Shown: positions 22,392-31,315, counted from the stretch's first letter. The stretch is 33,461 bases of DNA from Phocaeicola coprophilus DSM 18228 = JCM 13818 (GCF_000157915.1 NZ_EQ973643.1:156173-189633); one strand, 5' to 3'. Notes: generated by a model not told the origin, from the letters alone. Translations and numbers: made by a program.

Positions 22392-25040
22392 TTAGAACTC
22401 TTGTCCGATGATAAAGTGGAACTGGCTTCCGCTCTGGCTCATGGAACCGTTAATCTTGTCGAAACCATACGCCCAGTCAATACCCATCATACCGACCATC
22501 GGAAGGAAGATACGGACACCGACACCAGCCGAACGTTTCAGGCTGAACGGATTAAACTTGGCCACATCGGTCCAGGCATTACCGGCTTCCACAAATCCGA
22601 GTGCATAAATACTGGTTGAGTTTTCCAGCATCAGCGGGTAACGGAGTTCAGCGCCCAGACGGATGTATGCATAACCTTCCGAACCATACGGGGTCAAAGC
22701 TCCATTTTCATATCCGCGGAGGGCAATCGTTTCGGAAGCATAGTTATAACTGTATCCGGTCATACCATCACCACCCACGTAGAAGGTTTCAAACGGTGAA
22801 CGTTTATACTTGTTGAAGTGTCCCAGGATACCGAACTCCGTACGGGTCATGATCACCGGACATTTCTTGATATCCATCAAAGGCGTATAAGTCTTTGCTC
22901 TGAACTTCCATTTGTGGTATTCAATCCACTTGTACATGCTGGCAGCCTCATTGTAATCGTTCTTACCGTAAGTGGAATAATCCTTGTTGCTGAACAAAGA
23001 ATACGGCGGAGTGATCTGCAAGGAAGCCGTAAACTCAGAACCGTAACGCGGGAAGATCGGGTTATCCGTTGAGTTACGCGACAAGGTCAGGTTCAGGCTG
23101 ATGTTGTTACAGTTACCCGTAGTCATGTACTGGCCGTTGTTCAGTCTGATATACAGATAACTCCAGTCTCTCAGGATAAAGCGCTGATAAGACAGCTCAG
23201 CAGACAGCTGGAAATAGTCATCCGGCCAGCGCAGACGTTTACCCCATCCCACTGACACACCGAACATCTGGAAGGACTTCGACGGGTCATAATAGGATTC
23301 GTAATTGTCGTAGTAGTTATTGTAATAACCATTATAATAGTTTCCGTACAAAAGCGTATTGTAATAGTTATTCATGTACGCAGAGTTATAATACTGATCG
23401 CTTACGTCTGTCTGCTTGGAGTAGAAGGCCGAAACCGAGAACTGAGTCGGTCGTTTACCGCCAAACCACGGATCCAGGAAAGAGATACTGTAAGACTGAT
23501 AGTAGCGTCCGTTGGTCTGTCCGCTGAGGGTCAGTGTCTGTCCGTCTCCCTGCGGCAGAATTCCGCGATAGTTGTCATTCTTATGGAACAGATTGGCAAA
23601 CGAGAAGTTCGTGAACTTCAGACTCAGCTTACCGATCACACCTGTCTGACCCCAACCGGCAGAGAACTCAACCTGGTCGTTAGCCTTTGACTCCAGTCCC
23701 CAGTTGATATCCACGGTTCCGTCTGTCTGGTTCGGCTGTACGTCCATCTGAATGTTTTCCGGATTGAAATGTCCCATCTGGGCAATTTCACGGTAAGAAC
23801 GTTCCAGAGCTTCCCGGCTGAAGAGGTCTCCCGGACGGGTACGCAACTCACGGCGTACAATATTTTCATACAGACGGTCATTACCGTTGATACGCACATG
23901 ACTGATGGTAGCCGGTTCACCTTCCACAATACGCATTTCCAGGTCAATGGAGTCACCGTCAATATTGACTTCCACCGGATCCAGGTGATAGAATACATAA
24001 CCACTGTTGTAATAGTTGTTACCGATAGCATCTTCATCACTGTTCAGACGCTCATTTATCAGCTTCTGGTTATATACATCTCCTTTTTTCATACGCAACT
24101 GCTGGCTCAGCAGGTCAGAAGGATAAACGGTGTTACCCACCCACGTGATGTTACGGATATAATACTTTTCACCTTCATGAATCTTCATGTAGACATCTAC
24201 CGTCTTTTCATCATAAGCCGACACGCTGTCCACCACGATCTGTGCGTCACGATAACCCAGCTCATTATATTTGTCGATAATCAGCTGCTTATCTTCCTCA
24301 TATTTTTCCTGAATGAATTTCTTGGTACGGAACAGGTTGATCAGTTTTCCCTTCTCATTGGTCTTCTTCATTACCCGTTTCAGCTTCTTATCACTCAGGA
24401 TGCTATTTCCCTCAAACGAGATCTGATGAACCTTTACCTTTGTCTTTTTATCGATATTTACATCCACATACACCTGCTCATCGTTTTCCGGATCTTCCCG
24501 TTCCACGATATCCACTTCGGCATTTTTAAAACCTTTTTCATCAAAATGTTTCTTGATCAAAGTCTTCGCACGGTCAATGGCATTCGGAGTAATCTGAAGT
24601 CCTTTTACCATACCGATCTTTGCCTGCAAGTCTTCTCTTTCACTCTTCTTGACCCCATGGAATACGATATCAGCAATACGCGGACGCTGGGTCAGCTTGA
24701 TATGCAGGTAAATCTTATTACCGATGATCTTTTCCGCATCAATACTTACAGAAGAGAACAGTCCGTGATCCCAGTAGCGCTTCACCGCACCGGTAATGTC
24801 ATCTCCAGGAACCGTTATGGTCTGTCCGACAGCCAGTCCTGAAATTCCAATCAAGACATAATCTTCGTAGTTCTTTACACCTTCCACCTTGATTCCTGCA
24901 ATCTCATATTTCTTGGGCGTACCATTATACAGGATGGTCGGGTTATAAATAGTGTCATTAAGTTCCTGGGCATGCACCGTAACTGGATAGCAGAACGAAA
25001 CCGCCAGAATAAATAGGATGAGTGAAAAAATGTGTCGCAT
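22392..25040 (-). CDS. bamA: Outer membrane protein assembly factor BamA
   Basis: BamA is the core of the machine that inserts beta-barrel proteins into the outer membrane. The signal peptide (residues 1-24, ending VHAQ) is followed by five POTRA domains (about residues 45-440; for example KYEIAGIKVEGVKNYEDYVL, IADIVFHGVKKSEREDL, VKVHQISFEGNSILSDKKL, YIRNITWVGNTVYPSDLL, ISHVRINGNDRLYENIVRREL) and a C-terminal barrel ending in Phe (FHFIIGQEF), the typical outer-membrane signature. The barrel holds the conserved RGY (in ALRGYENG), which matches the RGF of loop 6. At 882 residues it is longer than the E. coli protein (810), partly because of a Tyr/Asn-rich insertion near residues 550-585. It begins 8 bases after uppS on the same strand and is followed by two Skp-like genes, a coherent export cluster. 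Confidence 0.96.
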   Translation of the reverse strand: MRHIFSLILFILAVSFCYPVTVHAQELNDTIYNPTILYNGTPKKYEIAGIKVEGVKNYEDYVLIGISGLAVGQTITVPGDDITGAVKRYWDHGLFSSVSIDAEKIIGNKIYLHIKLTQRPRIADIVFHGVKKSEREDLQAKIGMVKGLQITPNAIDRAKTLIKKHFDEKGFKNAEVDIVEREDPENDEQVYVDVNIDKKTKVKVHQISFEGNSILSDKKLKRVMKKTNEKGKLINLFRTKKFIQEKYEEDKQLIIDKYNELGYRDAQIVVDSVSAYDEKTVDVYMKIHEGEKYYIRNITWVGNTVYPSDLLSQQLRMKKGDVYNQKLINERLNSDEDAIGNNYYNSGYVFYHLDPVEVNIDGDSIDLEMRIVEGEPATISHVRINGNDRLYENIVRRELRTRPGDLFSREALERSYREIAQMGHFNPENIQMDVQPNQTDGTVDINWGLESKANDQVEFSAGWGQTGVIGKLSLKFTNFSFANLFHKNDNYRGILPQGDGQTLTLSGQTNGRYYQSYSISFLDPWFGGKRPTQFSVSAFYSKQTDVSDQYYNSAYMNNYYNTLLYGNYYNGYYNNYYDNYESYYDPSKSFQMFGVSVGWGKRLRWPDDYFQLSAELSYQRFILRDWSYLYIRLNNGQYMTTGNCNNISLNLTLSRNSTDNPIFPRYGSEFTASLQITPPYSLFSNKDYSTYGKNDYNEAASMYKWIEYHKWKFRAKTYTPLMDIKKCPVIMTRTEFGILGHFNKYKRSPFETFYVGGDGMTGYSYNYASETIALRGYENGALTPYGSEGYAYIRLGAELRYPLMLENSTSIYALGFVEAGNAWTDVAKFNPFSLKRSAGVGVRIFLPMVGMMGIDWAYGFDKINGSMSQSGSQFHFIIGQEF

Positions 25041-25048
25041 CTTTCGTC

Positions 25049-25780
25049 TTAAATTTGTTCGCTGGTTTTGCCGAATCGGCGTTCTCTTCGTTGATAATCA
25101 CAAATAGCTTTGCATAATTCCTCTGCCTTGAAATCCGGCCAGAAAGTATCGCAAAAATAAAGTTCGGAATAAGCACATTGCCACAACAGGAAATTGCTGA
25201 GCCGCACTTCTCCTCCCGTCCGGATCAACAAATCCGGATCAGGCATATAATGAGTCGCCAGAAAACCGTCGACCGTCTGATCTGTTATTTCATCAGCTTT
25301 CAGATCACCCGCAAACACCCGGGAAGCAATTTGTCTGACCGCTTCCGTAATCTCCCACTTGGAAGAATAGCTCAGTGCCAGTGTCAGACACATGCCGGTA
25401 TTCACCGAAGTCCGTTCAATACAGCGGTTCAGACGTTCCAGCACATTCTCCGGAAGTTTGGAAGTATCTCCGATAATACGAAAACTGATATTGTTTTTCA
25501 TAAAAGTTTCCTCCTCAATGGAATCCATCAGCAAGCTCATCAAGGCTGCCACTTCATCCACCGGACGATTCCAGTTTTCAGTAGAGAACGTATACAATGT
25601 AAGATATTTCACACCCAGGCGAGCCGCCTCTTCCGCAATGACATGAACCGTTTCTGCTCCGGCCTGATGACCGAAAGTACGAATCTGCCCGCGCTGTTTT
25701 GCCCAACGTCCGTTGCCATCCATGATAATGGCTATATGCGACGGGATACGGGTCTTATCTATTTGGTCTTGGTATAACAT
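25049..25780 (-). CDS. uppS: Isoprenyl transferase (undecaprenyl diphosphate synthase)
   Basis: A cis-prenyltransferase that extends farnesyl diphosphate with isopentenyl units to give the C55 carrier lipid used for peptidoglycan, O-antigen and capsule. The key motifs are all present: [14 protein letters not shown] with the catalytic Asp, [27 protein letters not shown], and [27 protein letters not shown] near the C-terminus. 243 residues is normal. It lies between the DUF6242-like lipoprotein (24-base gap) and bamA (8-base gap) on the same strand, so an operon is likely. Its substrates come from the MEP pathway, of which ispG is also in this window. Confidence 0.95.
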   Translation of the reverse strand: MLYQDQIDKTRIPSHIAIIMDGNGRWAKQRGQIRTFGHQAGAETVHVIAEEAARLGVKYLTLYTFSTENWNRPVDEVAALMSLLMDSIEEETFMKNNISFRIIGDTSKLPENVLERLNRCIERTSVNTGMCLTLALSYSSKWEITEAVRQIASRVFAGDLKADEITDQTVDGFLATHYMPDPDLLIRTGGEVRLSNFLLWQCAYSELYFCDTFWPDFKAEELCKAICDYQRRERRFGKTSEQI

Positions 25781-25804
25781 AGCTTCAAATTCAAGTATTC
25801 CAGA

Positions 25805-27232
25805 TTACCACTTCGGAGCAAAGCCCAACCGGTTGATACGTCCTCTGCTCAGCGCTCCATTCTCCCAGATGATCCAGATAAAATGTTCCGAATCAACGGT
25901 GCAAGAGTAATTTCCGTGACTGCTTTCATAGAATGCCCGGAAAGAACCGTCTTCCGGGAAAGTAACGGAACGGGAAACAGGATCCCAGGTCAGTCCATTG
26001 TCAATGGAGCAATAGAATCTCTCAAACGGAGCGACTTCTCCCTCTCCGGTAGTGGCTTTTCCGCCAAAGGCATACAATTTATCATCATAGTGAATCATGG
26101 AAATATTCTCCAGATTCGGACATGTCAGCGGGTTATTCTGTGCATATCTGGCCCATGACTGTTCATTGGAAATTCGGCTGAACAGCAAAGACGTGGTATC
26201 ACTCGGGGCAGTACCTTCATTGTTTCCCATCAGGATGGTACGGACCAGAGTCTTATTATATGACAGCGGCATGCTGGCAGCAGACAGACGCTGGCCGGCA
26301 GCAAATGCACCCAGTGTTTCTTCTTCATCTTCTGTCCAGGTCTCATTTTCCAGGCGGACAAAACGGTTGTCCGCATTGCGTGCATACAGGATCGTCTTTT
26401 GTCCGCCGTTGGATTCATCCGTTGCAGCCACCAGCTGGGTCAATGACGGAGCATTTGCAACCAATGAATAAGTGTTATCTCCCGGATTCAGCTGATACAG
26501 CTGGTTCGAAGCCAGGAACCATACGGCATCCTTCCATACCACAGCCGAATAGCTGTCTGTACCGGCAGGAAGTGCTACGGTCTGCCATGCAGAAGGATTT
26601 CCCGTGCTGACGGTAGTATATTGTGCAACAGTCTCTCCGTTCCGGACGCCAAATACATACACCTTTCCGTCAATGGCTACGGCCTTCTGGCGCTGTAAGG
26701 AAACCCCATCAGCAAAAGTCTGCTGATAATTCAGCCACTGCAAGGAATCAGGAACCTGCTTATGCACATTGACACGAACGGTATAAGGAGTTCCCTGAAC
26801 TCCGCTGTACGCATAAACCTTGAAGGTTACCGGATAGGTAAAATCGATGGAATCCTGACTGGACCACACCGTATCATTTTCGATACCCGCATCCGAACGT
26901 TTGGTATACCAGACGGATCCGTCAGAAGTCAGAGAAGTCAAAACCCTGGATACATCAGCTCCAACGGGCAAAGAGTCCTTGTTTTCAATTCTTCTGTTCA
27001 GCTGATCGATTGTAAAAGGATAACCCGAGCAGTCAATGGAATCCAGATAAACACTGTCATTTCCATTCTGATCTACCCCTGTCACCGGGACCCATACAGT
27101 TCCTATAGAAAAAGCGGTTATACTGGATTCCGAACCGAGTTTAATATCATCCAGATCGTTACCCAGGCACGATGTCATGATCGTTGCAGTCGTAAAAATT
27201 CCTGCAATAAGCGGCAAAAACTTTATTTTCAT
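25805..27232 (-). CDS. DUF6242-like lipoprotein with kelch-type repeats
   Basis: The N-terminus MKIKFLPLIAGIFTTATIMTSC is a lipoprotein signal with the lipobox Cys at residue 22. Residues ~35-160 are a beta-rich domain (ITAFSIGTVWVPVTG, FPFTIDQLNRRI-like, TVRVNVHKQVPDSL) seen in the Bacteroidales DUF6242 family. Residues ~165-475 look like a beta-propeller with kelch-like units: VAIDGKVYVFGVRNGET, VVWKDAVWFLASNQLYQL, MIHYDDKLYAFGGKA, FYCSIDNGLTWDPVS. These motifs suggest a binding scaffold facing the periplasm or surface. Function is not known. The fixed position directly upstream of uppS and bamA makes it a candidate envelope factor, but this is association only. A -7 element lies just upstream. 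The DUF assignment is from memory and should be confirmed by profile search. Confidence 0.75.
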   Translation of the reverse strand: MKIKFLPLIAGIFTTATIMTSCLGNDLDDIKLGSESSITAFSIGTVWVPVTGVDQNGNDSVYLDSIDCSGYPFTIDQLNRRIENKDSLPVGADVSRVLTSLTSDGSVWYTKRSDAGIENDTVWSSQDSIDFTYPVTFKVYAYSGVQGTPYTVRVNVHKQVPDSLQWLNYQQTFADGVSLQRQKAVAIDGKVYVFGVRNGETVAQYTTVSTGNPSAWQTVALPAGTDSYSAVVWKDAVWFLASNQLYQLNPGDNTYSLVANAPSLTQLVAATDESNGGQKTILYARNADNRFVRLENETWTEDEEETLGAFAAGQRLSAASMPLSYNKTLVRTILMGNNEGTAPSDTTSLLFSRISNEQSWARYAQNNPLTCPNLENISMIHYDDKLYAFGGKATTGEGEVAPFERFYCSIDNGLTWDPVSRSVTFPEDGSFRAFYESSHGNYSCTVDSEHFIWIIWENGALSRGRINRLGFAPKW

Positions 27233-27261
27233 TTACAAATGAGTTCTGTTGTTACAAGTTG

Positions 27262-27269
27262 CAAAAGTA
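27262..27269 (-). promoter_or_regulatory. -7 element for the DUF6242-like gene
   Basis: Minus-strand TACTTTTG matches TAnnTTTG about 30 bases upstream of the start codon, in the gap after ribD. It probably starts transcription of the uppS-bamA cluster. Confidence 0.55.
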
Positions 27270-27358
27270 GAAAGTTTTTTTGCGAATACCCACTTTTGTA
27301 CTAAGTTTTATATAAAATTATGGATAAACGCCGCTTTTTTATCTGCAAGCGAACCCTT

Positions 27359-28409
27359 TTAAAGGGTGTTTTGATAATAGCTTACGCAATTATGGTCCCA
27401 AACCTCAAAGGTGGCAGCATAACCCGCCGGAACAGCCGGAGCCTTCACTCCATCCTGCAGGACAACTCCGGAATGTTCTACACGGATGTCATCCCAAAGG
27501 CCGGAATCGATAAACGACTGAAGCAGACAGCCTTCCCCCCTCTACCAGCAAAGACTGGATCTTCCGTTCATAGAGAACCTGCATGATCTGCGGCAGGATA
27601 TCCTGACTGAAATCCAGCACCTGATAATCTACATTTGTCTGCCGGAGACATTCTGCCGGAACCTCTTCCGTAAAGACCAGTGTCGGTGCCGTACCGTCAA
27701 ACAGTTTCAGCTCCCGGGGCAGGGTCAGTTTCCTGTCAATCACCAGCCGGAGCGGATTCGGTCCGTACCAGTTCCGGGTGGTCAATGAGGGATTGTCCAG
27801 CAAGGCCGTACGTCTTCCCACCAGTATCGCTTTATATTCAGCCCGCATCTTATGTACATACATGGAAGTAAGCGGAGTGGACAATACGGCCGGACTCCCT
27901 TCCTGCCGCAAGCGGTCGATAAAGCCATCTGCCGACTGGGCCCACTTTAAGGTAATATACGGACGTTTGCGTATATTCAAGGTAACAAAACGCCGGATCA
28001 GCTCCCGGCATTCCTCTTCCAGTACTCCGACAGTCACGTCAATTCCAGCCTCTTCCAGTTTCCGGATGCCCCGTCCGGCTACCAGAGGAAACGGATCCAT
28101 GCAGCCCACCACCACTCTGGGGATTCCTTTGCTGACTATCAAATCAGCACAAGGCGGTGTTTTCCCATAATGCGAACAGGGTTCCAGACTGACATACAGG
28201 GTAGCCTCCTTCAATAAGGATTCATCCCGGACAGAACGAAGCGCATTCACTTCCGCATGACCTTCCCCGCAACGGGCATGATAACCTTCACCGATAATGC
28301 GATCCCGATAAACAACCACAGCTCCCACCATCGGATTCGGAGCCGCATTACACAAGCCGTTACGAGCCAATTGTATGCATCGCCGGATATATTTTTCGTC
28401 TTTTGTCAT
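27359..28409 (-). pseudogene. ribD: Bifunctional riboflavin biosynthesis protein RibD, frameshifted near the C-terminus
   Basis: RibD deaminates and then reduces the pyrimidine intermediate in riboflavin synthesis. The N-terminal deaminase domain (residues 1-~145) is intact with the zinc site H-A-E (GEGHAEVNALRS) and PCSHYGKTPPC. The reductase domain follows (KRPYITLKWAQSADGFI, EYKAILVGRRTALLDNPSLTTR, NPLRLVIDRKL). At LLVEGG (residue ~292) the frame shifts: the in-frame product ends 14 residues later at TGA (27489), while one base over the reading continues with GCLLQSFIDSGLWDDI... and ends normally at TAA (27359-27361). Removing one base of the tract at 27531-27541 (six C followed by T on the plus strand, two T before) restores a 349-residue protein with the family's VEGGxxLLQSF. 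Whether this is a real lesion, slippage, or a sequencing error in the run cannot be told. The gene is divergent from prmC. Confidence 0.85.
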
Positions 28410-28429
28410 AGTCTTCTGTTTTTTATAAT

Positions 28430-28437
28430 TATTTTTG
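28430..28437 (+). promoter_or_regulatory. -7 element for prmC
   Basis: TATTTTTG matches TAnnTTTG and lies only 8 bases before the prmC ATG, so the mRNA would be nearly leaderless. It sits between the divergent ribD and prmC starts. Confidence 0.5.
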
Positions 28438-28444
28438 CAGACCT

Positions 28445-29284
28445 ATGCATCCTGTTTACACTGAAATCAAACAAGCGCTTTCCGGCTTCTATCCGGAAAC
28501 AGAAGCCGCCGCAATGGCCAGATGGATCCTGACCGACCTGTTCCATTTCGGCACACTGGACCTTTATGCCGGCAAAGATACTGATTTTCCGACAGACGAA
28601 AGGGCCCGGTTAAATAATATTCTCACCCGGCTGAAAAGTTATGAACCCCTACAATATATAATAGGTGAAACCCGTTTCTCCGGACTCCCCTTTGAAGTGA
28701 CTCCTTCGGTTCTGATTCCCCGCCCGGAAACAGAAGAACTGGTCAGCTGGATCGTGGAAGATCATCCGGACGTCCCCGTTCGCATTCTGGACATCGGGAC
28801 AGGCAGCGGCTGCATACCGGTCAGCCTGGCCCACCGGCTTCCCCTGTCCACAGTTCATGCCTGGGATGTTTCTCCCGAAGCACTGGAGGTAGCCCGGCGC
28901 AATGCCATCCGGAATGGTGTTACTGTCCATTTTCAGCAGGTAGATGCCTTACAGGAGTCCTGGCCATCCCTGAATATAGACGTTCTGGTCAGCAACCCTC
29001 CCTATATTACCGAGAAGGAACGGACAGACATGGAACGCAACGTACTCGACTGGGAGCCTGAGCTGGCACTTTTTGTTCCCGACAACGATCCGTTGCTTTT
29101 TTACCGGCATATTGCCCGGATCGGGCTCGATCTTCTGTCACCCTCCGGAACCCTTTATTATGAAATCAACCGTGCCTACGGTGCAGAGACGGTTTCCCTG
29201 TTGCAGCAACTGGGATATCATTCCGTGGAATTGCGCAAGGACCTCTCCGGCAACGACCGCATGGTGAAAGCTGTCAAGCCATGA
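28445..29284 (+). CDS. prmC: Peptide chain release factor N5-glutamine methyltransferase
   Basis: PrmC (HemK) methylates the Gln of the GGQ motif in release factors RF1 and RF2. The 279-residue protein has the N-terminal helical domain (residues 1-~75), EPLQYIIGETRFSGLPFEV and the proline-rich PRPETEELVSWI, the SAM-binding ILDIGTGSGCIPVSLA (near 115-125) and the catalytic NPPY (near 186) in VLVSNPPYITEKE. It is divergent from ribD and overlaps recX by four bases (ATGA). The order prmC-recX is common in this group. The start follows a promoter-like element by 8 bases. Confidence 0.95.
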   Translation: MHPVYTEIKQALSGFYPETEAAAMARWILTDLFHFGTLDLYAGKDTDFPTDERARLNNILTRLKSYEPLQYIIGETRFSGLPFEVTPSVLIPRPETEELVSWIVEDHPDVPVRILDIGTGSGCIPVSLAHRLPLSTVHAWDVSPEALEVARRNAIRNGVTVHFQQVDALQESWPSLNIDVLVSNPPYITEKERTDMERNVLDWEPELALFVPDNDPLLFYRHIARIGLDLLSPSGTLYYEINRAYGAETVSLLQQLGYHSVELRKDLSGNDRMVKAVKP

Positions 29285-29778
29285 AAGAATATACCGAAAA
29301 CGAACTCAGAAACAAAGCAGAAGTCTATTGTCTGGCAGCAGAGCGCTGTCCGTCCGAAGTTGAAGCCAAACTGCAACAGTGGGGAGCTTCCCCGGAAACT
29401 TCCGCCCACATACTGGAACATCTGCAGAAAGAACGCTTTGTCGATACAGCACGCTTCTGCCGTGCCTTTGTCCGCGACAAATACCGCTTCAACCAATGGG
29501 GACGCATGAAAATCATTCAGGCACTCCGGATGAAACAGCTTTCCTCTGAAGCAATCACAGGCGGAATAGCAGAGATTGATGAAGAAGAATACCGGGCCAT
29601 CCTGCAAAAGCTCTTGCAACAGAAAGCCAGGAGCATCTCCGCACGCAATGATTACGAGCGCAATGCCAAACTGATCCGCTTTGCCTGTGGCAAGGGATTC
29701 CTCATGGAAGAAATCCTTCCACTTCTCCCGCAGACAGACGGCAACGAATATCCCTGCGACCATGAAGCTATGGACTGA
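29281..29778 (+). CDS. recX: RecX family regulatory protein
   Basis: RecX binds RecA and limits filament growth. The 165-residue protein is all-helical with the typical three-helix repeats: AAERCPSEVEAKLQQWGAS, ILEHLQKERFVDTARFCRAFVRDKYRFNQWG and IIQALRMKQLSSEAITGGI. The FxDxxR-like FVDTARF and the RFNQWGRMKI part are characteristic. It starts inside prmC (ATGA overlap) and overlaps comF by 17 bases at its 3' end, so the three genes are translationally coupled. recA itself is not in the window. Confidence 0.9.
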   Translation: MKEYTENELRNKAEVYCLAAERCPSEVEAKLQQWGASPETSAHILEHLQKERFVDTARFCRAFVRDKYRFNQWGRMKIIQALRMKQLSSEAITGGIAEIDEEEYRAILQKLLQQKARSISARNDYERNAKLIRFACGKGFLMEEILPLLPQTDGNEYPCDHEAMD

Positions 29779-30460
29779 CCTCCGGGAATTCTTCTTTCCC
29801 CGCATCTGCCCGATCTGCGGGAAAAAGCTTCTCCTCACAGAAGAGATTCTGTGTACCGGCTGCCTGACCGGACTGCCCTATACCCACATTCTGAACAGCC
29901 CCGGCAACGAAATGGAACGCAGCTTCTGGGGACGGTTTCCAATCCGGCGTGCCTCTTCACTCTGCTATTATGCCCGGGGAAGCAAAATCTCTTCCCTCCT
30001 GCATGACATGAAATACCACGGCGCACGGACGGCCTGCATCCGGATGGGGGAACTGCTGGCATCCGAACTCCATCCTTCCGGATTCTTCGAAGGGATAGAC
30101 TGCCTGATCCCCGTTCCCCTCCACCCCAGGCGTCAGCGCACACGCGGCTACAACCAGAGCGAACTGCTGGCCCGAGGAATCTCTGCCCTTACCGGCATCC
30201 CCGTCTGCACGGATGCCCTGCACCGCATTCACCATAATCCGACCCAGACCCACAAGCACGGCTATGAACGGTGGCTCAACGCAGAAGATCTGTTTGCCCT
30301 GTCCGATAAAGCTTTGCCCGCCCTGCAGCACAAGCATATCATGCTGGTCGATGACGTACTGACCACCGGAGCAACCCTGACCGCCTGTGCCGACGTGCTG
30401 GTCTCCATCCCCGGCATACAAATCAGCCTGGTCACTCTGGCCTGGGCCAAAGGGCTCTGA
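29762..30460 (+). CDS. ComF family protein (phosphoribosyltransferase-like)
   Basis: ComF-type proteins couple a zinc finger to a PRTase fold and are linked to DNA uptake in competent bacteria; the function in others is unclear. The start at 29762 gives 232 residues and places a four-cysteine finger right at the N-terminus: CPIC (16-19) and CTGC (31-34). The PRTase part follows: LHDMKYHGARTACIRMGELL, IPVPLHPRRQRTRGYNQSELLARG, and the PRPP-binding loop IMLVDDVLTTGATL near residue 193. An upstream in-frame ATG at 29681 would add 27 residues with no family match. It overlaps recX by 17 bases. No other competence genes are seen here. Confidence 0.9.
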   Translation: MKLWTDLREFFFPRICPICGKKLLLTEEILCTGCLTGLPYTHILNSPGNEMERSFWGRFPIRRASSLCYYARGSKISSLLHDMKYHGARTACIRMGELLASELHPSGFFEGIDCLIPVPLHPRRQRTRGYNQSELLARGISALTGIPVCTDALHRIHHNPTQTHKHGYERWLNAEDLFALSDKALPALQHKHIMLVDDVLTTGATLTACADVLVSIPGIQISLVTLAWAKGL

Positions 30461-30547
30461 AGGAGCTGTCAGGACCTTCATACAGCTTACCGCAAGATGA
30501 TTCCGAAAAAATCCGCAGATAAATTTCATATTCCCGTTGGATTTCCA

Positions 30548-30555
30548 TATTTTTG
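30548..30555 (+). promoter_or_regulatory. -7 element for pyrE
   Basis: TATTTTTG matches TAnnTTTG, 31 bases before the pyrE start in a 125-base gap after comF. No clear -33 sequence is seen. Confidence 0.5.
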
Positions 30556-30585
30556 CAGAAATGTTTATCAACTATTAATTAAGTT

Positions 30586-31221
30586 ATGAAAGCTTTGGAA
30601 AGATTATTCGCAGAAAAGTTGTTGAAGGTAAAGGCTGTAAAGATTCAGCCGGCAAACCCGTTCACCTGGGCATCTGGCTGGAAGTCTCCGATTTATTGTG
30701 ATAATCGCAAGACCCTGTCTTATCCTGCACTCCGTAATTTCGTGAAGTTGGAAATTTGTCGCGTAATCCTCGAAAAATTCGGAGATGTAGATGCAATTGC
30801 AGGAGTAGCAACTGGCGCCATTGCTCAAGGTGCGTTGGTAGCTGAAGAATTGAACTTACCGTTTGTTTATGTTCGTTCAAGCCCAAAAGACCATGGTCTG
30901 GAAAACCTGATTGAAGGAGAATTGCGTCCGGGTATGAAAGTCGTTGTTATCGAAGACCTGATCTCTACCGGTGGAAGCAGCTTGAAAGCTGTAGAAGCCA
31001 TCCGCAACAACGGATGCGAAGTAATCGGAATGATTGCATCCTTCACTTACGGTTTCGATGTATCCGTTGAAGCCTTCAAGAATGCAAAGGTTGAACTGGT
31101 AACTCTGACCAACTACAATGCAGTGCTTGATGCAGCATTGAAGACCGACTACATTGCAGAAGAAGACATTCCTGTTCTGCAGGCCTGGAGAAAAGACCCT
31201 GCTCACTGGACTGGTAAATAA
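30586..31221 (+). CDS. pyrE: Orotate phosphoribosyltransferase
   Basis: PyrE joins orotate to PRPP to give OMP in pyrimidine synthesis. The 211-residue protein carries the type I PRTase motif VVIEDLISTGGSSLKA (near residues 119-134), the N-terminal hood residues KIQPANPFTWASGWKSPIYCDNR and the AGVATGAIAQGALVAEEL strand-loop. KDHG (in SSPKDHGLENLIEG) matches the dimer loop. It has its own -7 element and is followed by a long terminator hairpin, so it looks like a single-gene transcript. Its composition is slightly more AT-rich at synonymous sites than the comF gene just before it. Confidence 0.96.
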   Translation: MKALERLFAEKLLKVKAVKIQPANPFTWASGWKSPIYCDNRKTLSYPALRNFVKLEICRVILEKFGDVDAIAGVATGAIAQGALVAEELNLPFVYVRSSPKDHGLENLIEGELRPGMKVVVIEDLISTGGSSLKAVEAIRNNGCEVIGMIASFTYGFDVSVEAFKNAKVELVTLTNYNAVLDAALKTDYIAEEDIPVLQAWRKDPAHWTGK

Positions 31222-31245
31222 GTAAGTTAATAATAATTGTACCCG

Positions 31246-31315
31246 CACGGATTATGCGAACTTCACGGTTCTCGGCTGAAAGAACGTGACGGTTCCCGTA
31301 ATCCGTGTTTTTTTA
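31246..31315 (+). terminator. Long hairpin terminator after pyrE
   Basis: The outer arms CACGGATTA (31246-31254) and TAATCCGTG (31299-31307) pair exactly. An inner part pairs GAACTTCACGGTTC with GAACGTGACGGTTC with small bulges. A run of seven T follows. It lies between pyrE and the SRPBCC gene. Confidence 0.75.

Noticed and set aside
23769..24842. 357-residue open frame on the plus strand inside bamA
   Set aside because: It lies antisense to the POTRA region of BamA; the hydrophobic, Ile/Phe/Thr-rich product is what the reverse of charged POTRA codons gives.
27320..27586. Plus-strand open frame over the end of ribD
   Set aside because: It overlaps the restored ribD C-terminus on the opposite strand and has no family features.
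28410..28444. Possible FMN riboswitch upstream of ribD
   Set aside because: The gap to the divergent prmC is only 35 bases and has none of the conserved FMN-element segments.
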